Source: Aquarana catesbeiana (lineage: Eukaryota; Chordata; Amphibia; Anura; Ranidae). From it: a DNA stretch of 64,000 bases. This document shows, in pieces, positions 1-10,200 of this stretch. Position 1 is the first letter of the stretch. Each line of letters opens with the position of its first letter. The notes below the pieces were generated by a model, which was not told the DNA's origin, did not search any database, and saw only the letters and a list, made by a program, of their open reading frames with translations. Both the position numbers and the translations under genes were made by a program. The stretch spans positions 499,623,106 to 499,687,105 of the forward strand of contig NC_133328.1 in assembly GCF_042186555.1 (NCBI RefSeq), written 5' to 3'.

Positions 1-726
1 GTCTCCACCTCCCCTGGTTTTAGCATTCAGCAGACTCAGACTCAAGAGCTTCTAATGAAGTACAGTAGGTGACCACGATATTGTGTCAATCTCGCCGCTG
101 TTATTGACGAGATTGACACCTGCGAGCCGCGTCGCGGGAGCCAGCGCCGAGCTGGCTCGCTCATCAGGAAAGGAAAAATGTGTTTTTTCCTTTCCCAATG
201 AGCGACAAGCATTGCTGACATGTATTTGGTATGAATCATGAGGGGGAAATCCACACCAAATTTTAAATAAAAAACCGGCATGGGTTCCCCTCCAAGAGCA
301 TACCAGGCTCTTAGGTCTGGTATGAAATTTAAGGGGAACCCCCCTACGCCGAAAAAAACGGCGTGGGGGTTCCCCCCCGAAAGACCATACCAGACCCTTA
401 TCCGAGCACGCAGCCCGGCCGGTCAGGAAAGGGGGTGGGGACAAGCAAGCGCCCCCCCCACCCCAAAGCACCTTTTCCCCATGTTGATGAGGACAAGAGC
501 CTCTTCCTGACAACCCTGGCCGTTGGCTGTCAGGGTTTGCGGGCGGGGGGCTTATCGGAATCAGGGAGCCCTCTTTAATAAGGGGGTCCTCAGATCCCGA
601 CCCCCCCCCCCTCTATGTGAATAAGAATGGGGGTACATCATACCCCTACCCATTCACCTGGGGGAAAATAAGTGTCAATAAAAAAAACACACTAGACCGT
701 TTTTTAAAGTAATTTATTAGGCAGCT

Positions 727-921
727 CTAGGGGTCTCTTCCGACTGCTCTGCTCTCTCTGGCCTCTTCTCTCGCTCTCCAGTTCTTCTGCCGGGCTCCTC
801 CGCTATCTTCTGCTCTTTTGCTAGCGGTGGCCCGGTCTTCTCCATCGTCTTCTTCCCTCTTCTCTTCTTCCGATGTTGACACAACGCTCTTTCCCGCTGT
901 AATGCCGTGTGCCCGGGGCAT
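727..921 (-). CDS. Short charged ORF in left arm of the fold-back element
   Basis: A 64-codon ORF reading outward from the palindrome centre. Its residues include STSEEEKREEDDGEDRA followed by an Arg/Glu-rich tail. The matching ORF in the other arm (1033-1296, plus strand) has the same STSEEEKREEDD block and similar spacing of KRAE and ARQK. No domain is recognised. The DNA is a purine-rich tract, so the open frame may be a by-product of composition; the matched positions simply follow from arm homology. I give it as a possible small ORF, not an established gene. Confidence 0.2.
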   Translation of the reverse strand: MPRAHGITAGKSVVSTSEEEKREEDDGEDRATASKRAEDSGGARQKNWRAREEARESRAVGRDP

Positions 922-1032
922 GATAGGACTGTGACGTCATAAAGGGCGGGGTCACCGGGTGACATCTCCCGGTGACCACGCCCCATGCTTATATAAGTCA
1001 TTGCACACTGCATTACAGCGGGAGAGAGCGTA

Positions 1033-1296
1033 GTGTCAACATCAGAAGAAGAGAAGAGGGAAGAAGACGATGCAGAAGACCGGGCCATCGCTGGCAAAAG
1101 AGCAGAAAATAGTGGAAGAGCCCGGCAGAAGAAGCAGGGAGCGCGAGAAGAAGCGGAGAGCAGGAGAAGAGGCTGGAGAGCGGGAGAAGAGGCCAGAGGG
1201 AGCGGAGGAGTCGTAAGAGACCCCCAAAGTCTGAGAGACCCCCGGAGCTGCCTAATAAATTACTTTAAAAAACTGTCTAGTGTGTTTTTTTATTGA
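1033..1296 (+). CDS. Short charged ORF in right arm of the fold-back element
   Basis: An 87-codon ORF that starts about 40 bases downstream of the TATA-like TTATATAA near 990. It is rich in Glu, Arg and Ala (STSEEEKREEDDAEDRA, then repeated RxGxREEA-type residues) and runs past an AATAAA signal near 1253. It mirrors the ORF at 727-921 on the opposite strand. TATA, ORF and AATAAA in order resemble a minimal transcription unit, but no protein family is recognised and low complexity makes coding doubtful. Confidence 0.22.
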   Translation: MSTSEEEKREEDDAEDRAIAGKRAENSGRARQKKQGAREEAESRRRGWRAGEEARGSGGVVRDPQSLRDPRSCLINYFKKLSSVFFY

Positions 1297-2077
1297 CACT
1301 TTTTTTCCCCCAAGTGAATGGGTAGGGGTACGATGTACCCCCTACTCATTCACATAGGGTGGGGGGCAGGGATCTGGGGGCCCCCTTATTAAAGGGGCTC
1401 CCGGATTCAGATAAGCCCCCCCACCCGCAGACCCCGACAACCAACGGCCAGGGTTGTCGGGAAGAGGCCCTTGTCCTCATCAACATGGGGACAAGGTGCT
1501 TTGGGGTGGGGGGGCTGCAGGGTGCCCCCCTTCCCCAAAGCACCCAACCCCCCCATGCTGAGGGCATGCGGCCTGGAACGGTTCGGGGGGGTGCTCGCTC
1601 ATCCCCACCCCCTTTCATGACCGGCCGGGCTGAAAGCTCGGATAAGGGTCTGGTATGGATTTGGGGGGGACCCCCACATTCCCCTTAGAATCCATACCAG
1701 ACCTAATGGCCTGGTATGCTCCTGGAGGGGAATTCTTTCTCGCGCTCGCTGCAATAGGAAAATGTGTTTTTCCTATTGCAGCCAGTGTGAGATGTACAGT
1801 AACCTGTCACCAAGAACCAGCGCAATGGGAACGCGCTGGAAACACATTCTCGCGGGCAGGTACTGTAGCACTTGTCATGAAACGCATGAGGTAGCCCTTT
1901 GGCATCTTGTTTTAAATTCTCAAAAGTAAACTTTTATGTGGCGGCAAATAAAAGAAAATTCAGATGCTTTTCAACATCACAAACATAACAGTCAACAATT
2001 ACTTTAAAATGGTCTTAACAGCAGTTTGGCTTCTACTGTATGCACATTTGTAAAACATAAAATAATCATCTTCCCAC

Positions 2078-2210
2078 CTGTGCCTGCAAGGTGGAATTCA
2101 GTAGCTCCACCTTCTGAAGCTGCTTGCAAGCAGAAAGAGTGGCATCCAATTTGACACGGTCATGTTTGGCATTTGGATCATACAAATCTACAGTGCACAG
2201 GTCTTCCATG
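2078..2210 (-). CDS. PRKDC: PRKDC exon (most 3' exon in window)
   Basis: This 133-bp exon of the DNA-PK catalytic subunit encodes residues such as MEDLCTVDLYDP and SACKQLQKVELLNS, which match the vertebrate IEELCAVNLYGP...SACKQLHRAG block. The acceptor is TAG at 2213-2211 and the donor is CAG|GTGGGA at 2078/2077. It enters with the last base of a codon split with the upstream exon (2582-2790) and leaves in phase 0. It is part of the N-terminal HEAT-type solenoid, which packs around the Ku-bound DNA end. The next exon lies beyond the left edge of the window or was not recognised in 1-2077, which the fold-back element largely fills. Confidence 0.88.
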
Positions 2211-2581
2211 CTACCCAGAATGACAAAAAATAGCATATTTATAATTTATTATTATTCAAAAATATGCAATTATATGTTTGGCAGGATGGCATACAATGGA
2301 GCACTACACAGCAGGTAAAATAATCCCAACACTACAGGAAGAAAACATCTGGGCAATATAAAAAAAAACAACTGCTGTGATTCTAGCAAAGAAGAATAGT
2401 AATGCAGATTCAGTCAGCACTAAATAAAAGTTTAGCTGCACCCCATCAAAACATTGGTATCAAACATTAGATAACTTCAGTGCTACCAGCTCCCAACCTT
2501 TCCTTTTCCAGCAATATTAAAATATATACTTAAAGAAATAACCATGCGATATTGAGAAAGCAAAGCAAGCCCCAACTGTAC

Positions 2582-2790
2582 CATTGCAGTGTTATTTTTG
2601 TTTGCAATGCCATCTCCAGAGGTCTTCTATATGGTGACTTCACCAATGCTTTTAATAAGCGTATGCAAACATCAGGCAAATTCTTCATCACTTGAACGTC
2701 TGCCGTGTTGAACCCAATACTACATGGATTGCATACAGTGACTGCAGTTAATTCCCACATGTAATTATTTAGCAGCTCCTCTTCAAGCAT
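2582..2790 (-). CDS. PRKDC: PRKDC exon
   Basis: A 209-bp exon that begins MLEEELLNNYMWEL and contains PCSIGFNTADVQVM and NLPDVCIRLLKAL. These match the human block with EPASIGFNIGDVQVM and LPDVCVNLMKAL. The acceptor is TATAG at 2795-2791 and it enters in phase 0. The donor is TG|GTACAG (2582/2581), a weak site; I chose it because it leaves two bases that complete a codon with the first base of the next exon and keep the alignment. A 371-bp intron separates it from the next exon. HEAT-solenoid region, nuclear non-homologous end joining. Confidence 0.87.
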
Positions 2791-2824
2791 CTATAATGCA
2801 AGAGAAAAATGTACAATATATTGC

Positions 2825-3325
2825 TTTTGACTCTGTAATAAACAAATAAGGCAAAATAATAATATATATGTTAATGGCAACAAACTACCACTCTTGAAAG
2901 CAGAAAAGCTTCTTTTGTTTACACTTCTGATCTTCGTTGTGCTTATTACAGGCCACTTTTACATGACTTTGGGGCTACATCTTGTCCCATCCCCAAAGCT
3001 AAGACTCGTCTACCTACCATCCACCTTTCCAGTGATAGTGCTCCTTAGTGCCAATAACAGTTCTCATTGAAAGGCGTGTCAGCAGATTAGAGGTACTTAG
3101 AGGTCTGGGGCTTGGCCCCTAAATCAGGGAAGTCAAGCCCTTAATTACAAAGTGAAACCGGGATCACACAGGTACACAAGAAGTGTTTCAGGATAGCAGA
3201 AGTAATAGCAGGTGCCTTGTGCTTGATGTTGGACAATACTTTAAAAGATTGAAAATGGTTTACCAGTTCACTTTAAAATTTAAATTTCTAACCATCTTGG
3301 AAGAAATTCTCACATTAAAATCATA
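2825..3325. other. PRKDC intron sequence, no recognised element
   Basis: Most of the 543-bp intron between the exons at 2582-2790 and 3334-3560. It is AT-rich. No open frame, terminal repeat or family member was recognised. Confidence 0.5.
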
Positions 3326-3333
3326 ATGTTTAC

Positions 3334-3560
3334 CTTCCAGAAGTCCTGATGGCAGTTCTCTAAGATCATGGATACAAACTCCATAATGCGTACTATAATT
3401 GTGCACTTGCTGTAGTTGTACTGTTCCAATTCATGTGGGCTGAACAGGTTAGATTTGGAGCCTATTGTAAAGCACGCTTGTGCCGCTTTGATGTCCTCCA
3501 TGGAAAGGTGGCGGATGAAGAAGTGTAATGCTTTGAAAAAGGAGGACTTCTGTGAAGCAT
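3334..3560 (-). CDS. PRKDC: PRKDC exon
   Basis: A 227-bp exon with the residues KSSFFKALHFFIRHLSMEDI, then AAQACF and NYSKCTIIVRIMEF. It matches the vertebrate stretch with SIAMHDIIAAEKCF and NYSKCTVVVRIMEF. The acceptor is TTTTTTCAG at 3561 and the donor AAG|GTAAAC at 3334/3333. It enters in phase 1 and leaves in phase 0. The intron upstream of it is about 14.9 kb, the longest in the window, and holds the nested hAT/DIRS/hAT/piggyBac block. Solenoid segment of DNA-PKcs. Confidence 0.93.
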
Positions 3561-3565
3561 CTGAA

Positions 3566-4392
3566 AAAATGAAAAAAAAAAGGACATCAAATCACTGGAA
3601 AGCTTTGTGGCTAAAGCAAGACATCATGTGGATGCCCGAGTGCTCACCAGTTGCAAATCAGAAAGAATACTTTCTAGGGGAGTGATTTGGAAGCAGGAAT
3701 ACCCTTGTAAAATTACCCTGGACCAATAAAAAAGTTGTAGAATCTCTTTGTGAAATTAAGGTGGCTAGCATCAGTGAAAGAAGAATGAATCAACCCAGGG
3801 AGAAAAAAACAAGAATCATGCCCACCAGTAGAGGAAAGCTTAGCCTGAGGGTTGAGGAAACAACTAGGACTTGCCCCAACAAGCAAAAAATCAGAAAGTA
3901 TTTGAAAATGGACAGAAGGAAACATCTCAAAATAATACAAGGGTGCTAAAAAAAGCCTAAAGGTTTGCTGTGTCTCTGACTACTATCTTCCTTGATGGAT
4001 TTGAAAGTTATAACGCTATAAAAATGAAGGAACACTATCATCATTTAAAAGTTACAAAGAATATAACACAATAGGTAAAAAGCAAATAAAAGCGCCAAAA
4101 AATCAAAATGAACAACAGGTAGCAAAAGAGTAAGACAAACCCCCAAAAAGATTTCAAATACAGTATATCAACAGTAAAAAGGGCAGGTCTGAGCATTAGG
4201 CTCCCTACAAAATTATTTAGAATTAGAGACTGGGACAAAAAAGATAAAATGTATTAAATACATTCTTTAGCTGTGCGTATACAAAGGAGCATGGGGGGTG
4301 CTCAAGTTCATAATGGGGATAGTATTGACACAGCCCCAAATGTACCAATATGGCTCAACTCATAAAACAGCTGAGCTCTGTTATTTCAAAGC
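3566..4392. other. PRKDC intron, unassigned
   Basis: AT-rich intronic DNA between the exon at 3334-3560 and the LINE remnant. Short ORFs occur on both strands but none resembles a protein family. Polypurine stretches occur near 3570 and 3800. I see nothing else in it. Confidence 0.45.
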
Positions 4393-5552
4393 CATTGTTT
4401 CTAATTTTTAGGAACTCATTAATGGCTGGCAAAGCACCGCTGGATTGGTGTAAGGCCAATGTGGTGCCCATATTTAAAAAAAAAAAAAAAAGTCTTTACC
4501 AAGTAATTACAGACTTGTTAGTTTAACTTGTATAGTTGGGAAGATACTGGCGAGTTTAGTAAAAGACCACATAGATGAGTTTATGCTAGACAAAGATCTT
4601 TTGAGCAATAAACATGGATTGACAAAAGGCAGAAGTGGTCAAATAGGATTTCTTTTTTTGAGGAAGTAAGCAAAAACTTAGACAAAAAAGGAGTGGCTGT
4701 GGATATAGTATACTTGGATTTGGCAAAAGCGTTTGACACAATACCCCACACACGGCTAACGTGTAAGGTAAAGTTTGTAAATGGATAGAAAACTGTCTAA
4801 AAGACCATATTCAGAAATCAGTGATTTATACTTTGAATGGTCTAACCATTGGAACCCTTACTTTTGAATGTATTTATAAATGATATATAGTCTGGGAGTG
4901 CCATTTCAGTCTTTGCAGATGACACCAAGCTATGTAGAGGAATAACGTCCTTCCAGTAAGTCTCCTGTCTACAAGCCGACCTCAATGCACTGTTTAATTG
5001 GGCAACTATGTGGCAAATGAGGTTTAATGTTGATAACTGTAAAGTAATAAACGGAAATGATAATTATAAACATGCATGCATCATACATACTAGAAGGGGT
5101 ACAACTGGGGAAATCAGTGTTGGAGAAGGATCTGGGTGTTAGACCATAGCCCTAGAGCAGTATTGGGGGCACTCTAAGTCTGGATGATAAAAGACTTAAC
5201 CTCCAAGTATGGGAAGGCTTCTTCACAGTAAAAGCTGTGAAAATGTGGAATAGACTCCAAGAGCTGGTTTTGGCACAAAATATAGCCGAATACTTATAGA
5301 TATTAGCACCACTGTTATTTGATCCAGGGAATATCAAATTACTTCCTGGGGAATCAGGAAGGCCCCCCCCCCCCTCCCGCTGAATTATGCTTTATGGGGG
5401 GGGGGGGGGGTTCTGCCATTCTCTGGATCAACTGTGGGTAATGGATTGTGTATATGGAGGTTTTCTATTTGTGAATTAGTGTTTTTTTTCAATTGGTTGA
5501 ACTAGATGGACTTGTGTCTTATTTCAATCAATGAACCTATGTAACCTAGAAC
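4393..5552 (+). mobile_element. CR1-type LINE remnant
   Basis: A decayed plus-strand non-LTR retrotransposon. Broken frames still show DIVYLDLAKAFDTIPHT (about 4705-4755), the catalytic-aspartate block of CR1-clade reverse transcriptases. Frog CR1-like 3'-end features follow, such as GGTTGAACTAGATGGACTTG near 5495 and CTATGTAACCT near 5540. A C-run (5363-5376) and a G-run (about 5397-5410) sit in the 3' part and could pair with each other. There are many frameshifts and stops, so it is inactive. It is antisense to PRKDC. Confidence 0.75.
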
Positions 5553-6165
5553 AAATCACTGCATCAGCACCTGATTTGGTCTTCATTAATGAAAGCATTT
5601 GTTTTCTAGTATATATTCCTTTGAGAGGATATGTGGTGCGCTGCCCGAAGAGGAAACTACATATACAAGACTTTTATGCTGGCTCACCAAGCTCCCCCTT
5701 ATTATTGTGGGGTGACTGTGGATTCTTCAGCTAAAGAAGATTGGATCAAGATAACACCCCTGAAGTTGAATGTAAAAAGCAAGTGAGAAAAGGCAGCTCA
5801 GGTAATTATATCCTGTGATTAAAGTGTAGGCAGATATAAAAGAACCCAATATAATCCAGCAATATACCTAATAAAATAAGTTATATTGATAACTCCTCTC
5901 TGTAGTATTCTATTCCCCTGTATATGAACATTCAGTCTAGAGAAGGAAGGGGAAGCAAGGTAAGCAAACAAGGCTTGAACATTGCATTGATTTGAACAAA
6001 AAAGCTTGCAGATTGGAGTGGAGAGTTCAGAGATAATCTCATCACTGTCTGGTTGGGATGTGTGTATTGAAAGTCTAGCTGAACAGAATTATTCATTTTT
6101 TAGGAGATAAAATATATGTATTTCAGCTGTGAATTTAATTACTTAGTTTACACTTTTCACATATA
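5553..6165. other. PRKDC intron, unassigned
   Basis: AT-rich intronic DNA between the CR1 remnant and the outer hAT-like end. A 67-codon ORF at 5531-5734 has no recognisable content. No structure was seen. Confidence 0.4.
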
Positions 6166-6426
6166 GGATTAGGGCCAAAACAACTAATCGATTAATCGAC
6201 AACTAATCGATTATCAAAATAGTTAACTATTTTGATAATCGATTAATCGGCCAGCCGATTAGTCAGCCTGCATACAGAATGCATTATTTGTTTACATATC
6301 AGGAAATACAGTGCAGTACACATACAGCTCAGTACACCATACATGTCAGCAAGTGCCTGAGAACATGTGAAGGTGTGCAGAGCAATGCCTCATGGGACAT
6401 GTAGTCCTGGGCAGGAAGTGAGTGGT

Positions 6427-6578
6427 TCTAAAGTCAGAAGTTTTTTACCTTGCTATAGGGCACTGTATATTACACATTACACCTTGCTATTGGGGCACTC
6501 TGAAGACAGGAGGAGCCAGAAGTATCGGTGGGGGACCCCAGATAAAGAGAGTCAGGGCTGCTCTGTGCAAAACCATTA
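6427..6578 (+). mobile_element. Fragment of a TTAA-flanked MITE
   Basis: Resembles the MITE copies at 18951-19472 and 31963-32364. It has AAGTTTTTTACCTTG at the start and GGGGCACTCTGAAGACAGG, then CAGGGCTGCTCTGTGCAAAACC at the end, where DIRS-1 begins. The other half was not found beyond DIRS-1. Confidence 0.5.
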
Positions 6579-6581
6579 ACC

Positions 6582-6895
6582 AAAAAGCTGAGTTAGACTT
6601 ACCAGCAACTCCTTTTCTGAGAGTCTTCCAGGACAGCCCATGAGACCTAGGGCTCCTCCCCTACCAGGACAGGAAACACGTTAACCCCCACCAGATAAAA
6701 GGGCGATCCTCCAGGCCCCATGTCAGTATTCTCGAGAACCGTAGGACTTCCCTGTAAAACATATGCACAATACACATAACTTCAAGGCAAAACGGGGTGG
6801 GAATTCGGCTGTCCTGGAAGACTCTCAGAAAAGGAGTTACCAGTAAGTCTAACTCAGCTTTTTTCTTAACATCTTCCAGGACAGCCCATGAGACG
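6582..6895. repeat. DIRS-1 3' terminal repeat plus internal complementary region
   Basis: The sequence at about 6586-6635 (AGCTGAGTTAGACTTACCAG onward) is repeated in reverse at about 6811-6860, where it meets a second block (CTTAACATCTTCCAGGACAGC). In DIRS elements the internal region is complementary to both joined outer ends and is thought to template circle formation. The core GTCTTCCAGGACAGC is shared by both blocks. Confidence 0.75.
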
Positions 6896-7547
6896 ATGAG
6901 CCAGAACTTACCAGTTTAGGGAGGGACAACTGCCTGAAGGACCTTGCGACCAAACGCCTGCTCCTGAGGAGATAGGAGATCCAGGTGATAATGTTTAATG
7001 AAGGTCGAAAAACTGGACCATGTGGCAGCCCTGCAAATTTGTTCCAGTGAGGCTCCAGCCCTCTCAGCCCAAGATGCAGACAAGACTCTTGTTGAGTGCG
7101 CAGTGACAAAAGGCAGAGGAACTTCCCTAATTTTGTAAGTTTCAGAAATAGCTTGCTTGATCTTGATCTAGCCAAGGTGGCTTTAGATGCACTCTTTCCC
7201 TTGTGTGCTCCTGAAAAGAGGACAAACAAGGCATCTGTTTTTCTAAAGGTCTTAGTGACCTCAAGACAGACGAGAAGAATTCTTCTCATGTCTAAAAAAC
7301 TAAATTTTCTTTTTTTGTCGCCCTTTGGCGAACTACAAAAGGTTGGCAGTACAATGTCCTGGGAACCGTGGAATGTACTGGTCACTTTAGGCAAAAATTC
7401 TGGATCAGTTTTCAAAACAACCCGATCCTCAAAAATTGTGAGGAAAGGCTCCCTCACTGATAGGGCCTGTAACTCACTTACCCTGCGAGCTGAGGTAATT
7501 GCCACCAGAAAAAATGTTTTTAAGGTAAGTAACTTAACTGAAACATC
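6889..7547 (-). pseudogene. DIRS-1 tyrosine recombinase, C-terminal half
   Basis: Carries the tyrosine recombinase core. VAITSARRVSELQAL holds the first catalytic arginine. Further on, in a shifted frame, AHSTRVLSASWAERAG supplies the H-x-x-R box, and a KHYHLD block supplies the candidate nucleophilic tyrosine. At least one frameshift lies between the two boxes (around 7140-7180). The enzyme would join the element circle to the genome. The N-terminal half lies beyond the hAT insertion, at 14353-14765, and the 8-bp duplicated site restores the coding junction. It cannot make a functional protein now. Confidence 0.85.
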
Positions 7548-8739
7548 CTCTAGGGCAGTGATTCTCAACCTGGGGGTCGGGACCCCCTCGGGGGTCAAAT
7601 GACAATTTGCCAGGGGTCACCGAATCCTGGGCTGTTCCTGAAGTCTGCGCTGCTCTCCCAGCCTTTTCGCGGGCGCCCAGCTGGGCTGTTCCTGGAGCCC
7701 GTGGTGCAACACTCAGCCTCTTCGCAGCCACCCATTCAGTTCACAGTAAAGCTGGGGGGGGCAGAGACTAGAGGTCAGCTGACTGGTGAGGAATGAAGTG
7801 GGTGGGGCTGGAGGAGACCCTATCTCCTGATTTCGGCATAGGTGTCACTGCTGCCACAAAGTCGGAGACACAGTGAGTAACACTACCTGTGATTATAGTT
7901 GCCATTAAAAGTCCCCACTACAGTTCTCAGATCAGCAGATGACCTTGATCAAGAGCACCTACTTTGGCTGATCAGAACTCCCCCCAGCACTGCCACTCAT
8001 CCCAACTACCTGCCAGCACTGCCACTCATCCCATTCCCCCCACCAAGGAGTAAGAGAGGGAATAAAAATAGAGAATACATGGAAGGGAGAGGAAAAGAGG
8101 GGAAGGAACAAAGAAAAAGGGAGAGAAAGAATAAAAGAAAGAACAAGAAAGACGGCTAGATAGAGGGATGGGGGGGGGGACGATGACAAGAAATTAGAAT
8201 AAAGAGAGATAAAAGGGAAAGAAAGGAAAACAAAGAGAAAGAGTGGTACATCTTAAAATGTACCATAAGGGGTTTTAACCACTTGAGCCCCGGACCATTA
8301 TGCTGCCTAAGGACCAGAGGTCTTTTTCCAATTTGGCACTGCGTCGCTTTAACTGCTAATTGCGCGGTCATGCAATGCTGTACCCAAACGAAATTTGCGT
8401 CCTTTTCTTCCCACAAATAGAGCTTTCTTTTGATGGTATTTGATCACCTCTGCAGTTTTTATTTTTTGCGCTATAAACGGAAAAAGACCGAAAATTTTGA
8501 AAAAAAATGATATTTTCTACTTTTTGTTATAAAAAAAATCCAATAAACTCAATTTTAGTCATACATTTAGGCCAAAATGTATTCGGCCACATGTCTTTGG
8601 TAAAAAAAATGTCAATAAGCGTATATTTATTGGTTTGCGCAAAAGTTATAGCGTCTACAAACTAGGGTACATTTTCTGGAATTTACACAGCTTTTAGTTT
8701 ATGACTGCCTATGTCATTTCTTGAGGTGCTAAAATGGCA

Positions 8740-10026
8740 GGGCAGTACAAAACCCCCCCAAATGACCCCATTTTGGAAAGTAGACACCCCAAGGAAATTG
8801 CTGATAGGCATGTTGAACCCATTGAATATTTATTTTTTTTGTCCCAAGTGATTGAATAATGACAAAAAAAAAAAAAAAAAAAAATATTTACAAAAAGTTG
8901 TCACTAAATGATATATTGCTCACACAGGCCATGGGCCTATGTGGAATTGCACCCCAAAATATATTCAGCTACTTCTCCTGAGTACGGGGATACCACATGT
9001 GTGGGACTTTTTGGGAGCCTAGCCGCGTATGGGACCCCGAAAACCAATCACCGCCTTCAGGATTTCTAAGGGTGTAACTTTTTGATTTCACTCTTCACTG
9101 CCTATCACAGTTTCGGAGGCCATGGAATGCCCAGGTGGCACAACCCCCCCCCAAATGACCCCATTTTGGAAAGTAGACACCCCAAGCTATTTGCTGAGAG
9201 GCATATTGAGTCCATGGAATATTTTATATTTTGACACAAGTTGCGGGAAAGTGACACTTTTTTTTTTTTTGCACAAAGTTGTCACTAAATGATATATTGC
9301 TCACACAGGCCATGGGCCTATGTGGAATTGCACCCCAAAATACATTTAGCTGCTTCTCCTGAGTACGGGGATACCACATGTGTGAGACTTTTTGGGAGCC
9401 TAGCCGCGTACGGGACCCCGAAAACCAATCACCGCCTTCAGCGTTTTTAAGGGCGTGAATTTTTGATTTTACTCTTCACTGCCTAACACCGTTTCGGAGG
9501 CCATGGAATGCCCAGGTGGCACAAAACCCCCCCAAATGACCCCATTTTGGAAAGTAGACACCCCAAGCTATTTGCTGAGAGGCATGGTGAGTATTTTGCA
9601 GCTCTCATTTGTTTTTGAAAATGAAGAAAGACAAGAAAAAACTTTTTTTTTTTTTCTTTTTTCAAATTTCAAAACTTTGTGACAAAAAGTGAGGTCTGCA
9701 AAATACTCACTATACCTCTCAGCAAATAGCTTGGGGTGTCTACTTTCCAAAATGGGGTCATTTGGGGGGGTTTTGTGCCACCTGGGCATTCCATGGCTTC
9801 CGAAACTGTGATAGGCAGTGAAGAGTGAAATCAAAAATTCACGCCCTTAGAAAGCCTGAAGGCGGTGCTTGGTTTTCGGGGTCCCGTACGCGGCTAGGCT
9901 CCCAAAAAGTCTCACACATGTGGTATCCCCGTACTCAGGAGAAGCAGCAGAATGTATTTTGGGGTGTAATTTCACATATTCCCATGGCATGTTTGAGCAA
10001 TATATCATTTAGTGACAACTTTGTGC

Positions 10027-10058
<32 letters not shown>

Positions 10059-10200
10059 TCTCTTTCCCGCAACTTGTGTCGCAATATAAAATATTCCATG
10101 GACTCGACATGCCTCTCAGCAAATAGCTTGGGGTGTCTACTTTCCAAAATGGGGTCATTTGGGGGGGTTTTGAACTGTCCTGGCATTTTATGCACAACAT
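8740..10200. repeat. Direct and inverted module repeats forming a large hairpin
   Basis: A block with AATGACCCCATTTTGGAAAG and AGACACCCCAAG occurs in plus orientation near 8761, 9155 and 9535, and reversed near 9735 and 10130. Flanking text (CATGTGTGGGACTTTTTGGG; CCATGGAATGCCCAGGTGGC) repeats likewise. The turn of the hairpin is at about 9640-9660, with T- and A-runs. Direct spacing is about 385-395 bp. Confidence 0.85.

Larger units (their letters stand above)
58..1885. mobile_element. Fold-back (palindromic) repeat element, about 1.8 kb
   Basis: The two halves are imperfect reverse complements around a centre near 960. Matching pairs seen: GTTGATGAGGACAAG (about 484) with CTTGTCCTCATCAAC (about 1470); the CACACTAGAC/GTCTAGTGTG blocks (about 688 and 1274); the AATTTATTAGGCAGC/GCTGCCTAATAAATT blocks (about 710 and 1250); GGTCTGGTATG (about 314) with CATACCAGAC (about 1694). 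The centre holds GGTCACCGGG...CCCGGTGACC. A CRE-like TGACGTCA (932-939) and a TATA-like TTATATAA (about 990) flank the centre, and AATAAA-type signals point outward in both arms. Each arm carries a related purine-rich short ORF. The outer limits are approximate because no clean target-site duplication was found. No transposase was seen. Confidence 0.7.

Noticed and set aside
3416..3685. 89-codon plus ORF
   Set aside because: Antisense of the PRKDC exon at 3334-3560.
7096..7602. 168-codon plus ORF
   Set aside because: Exact antisense of the DIRS-1 recombinase; a shadow frame.
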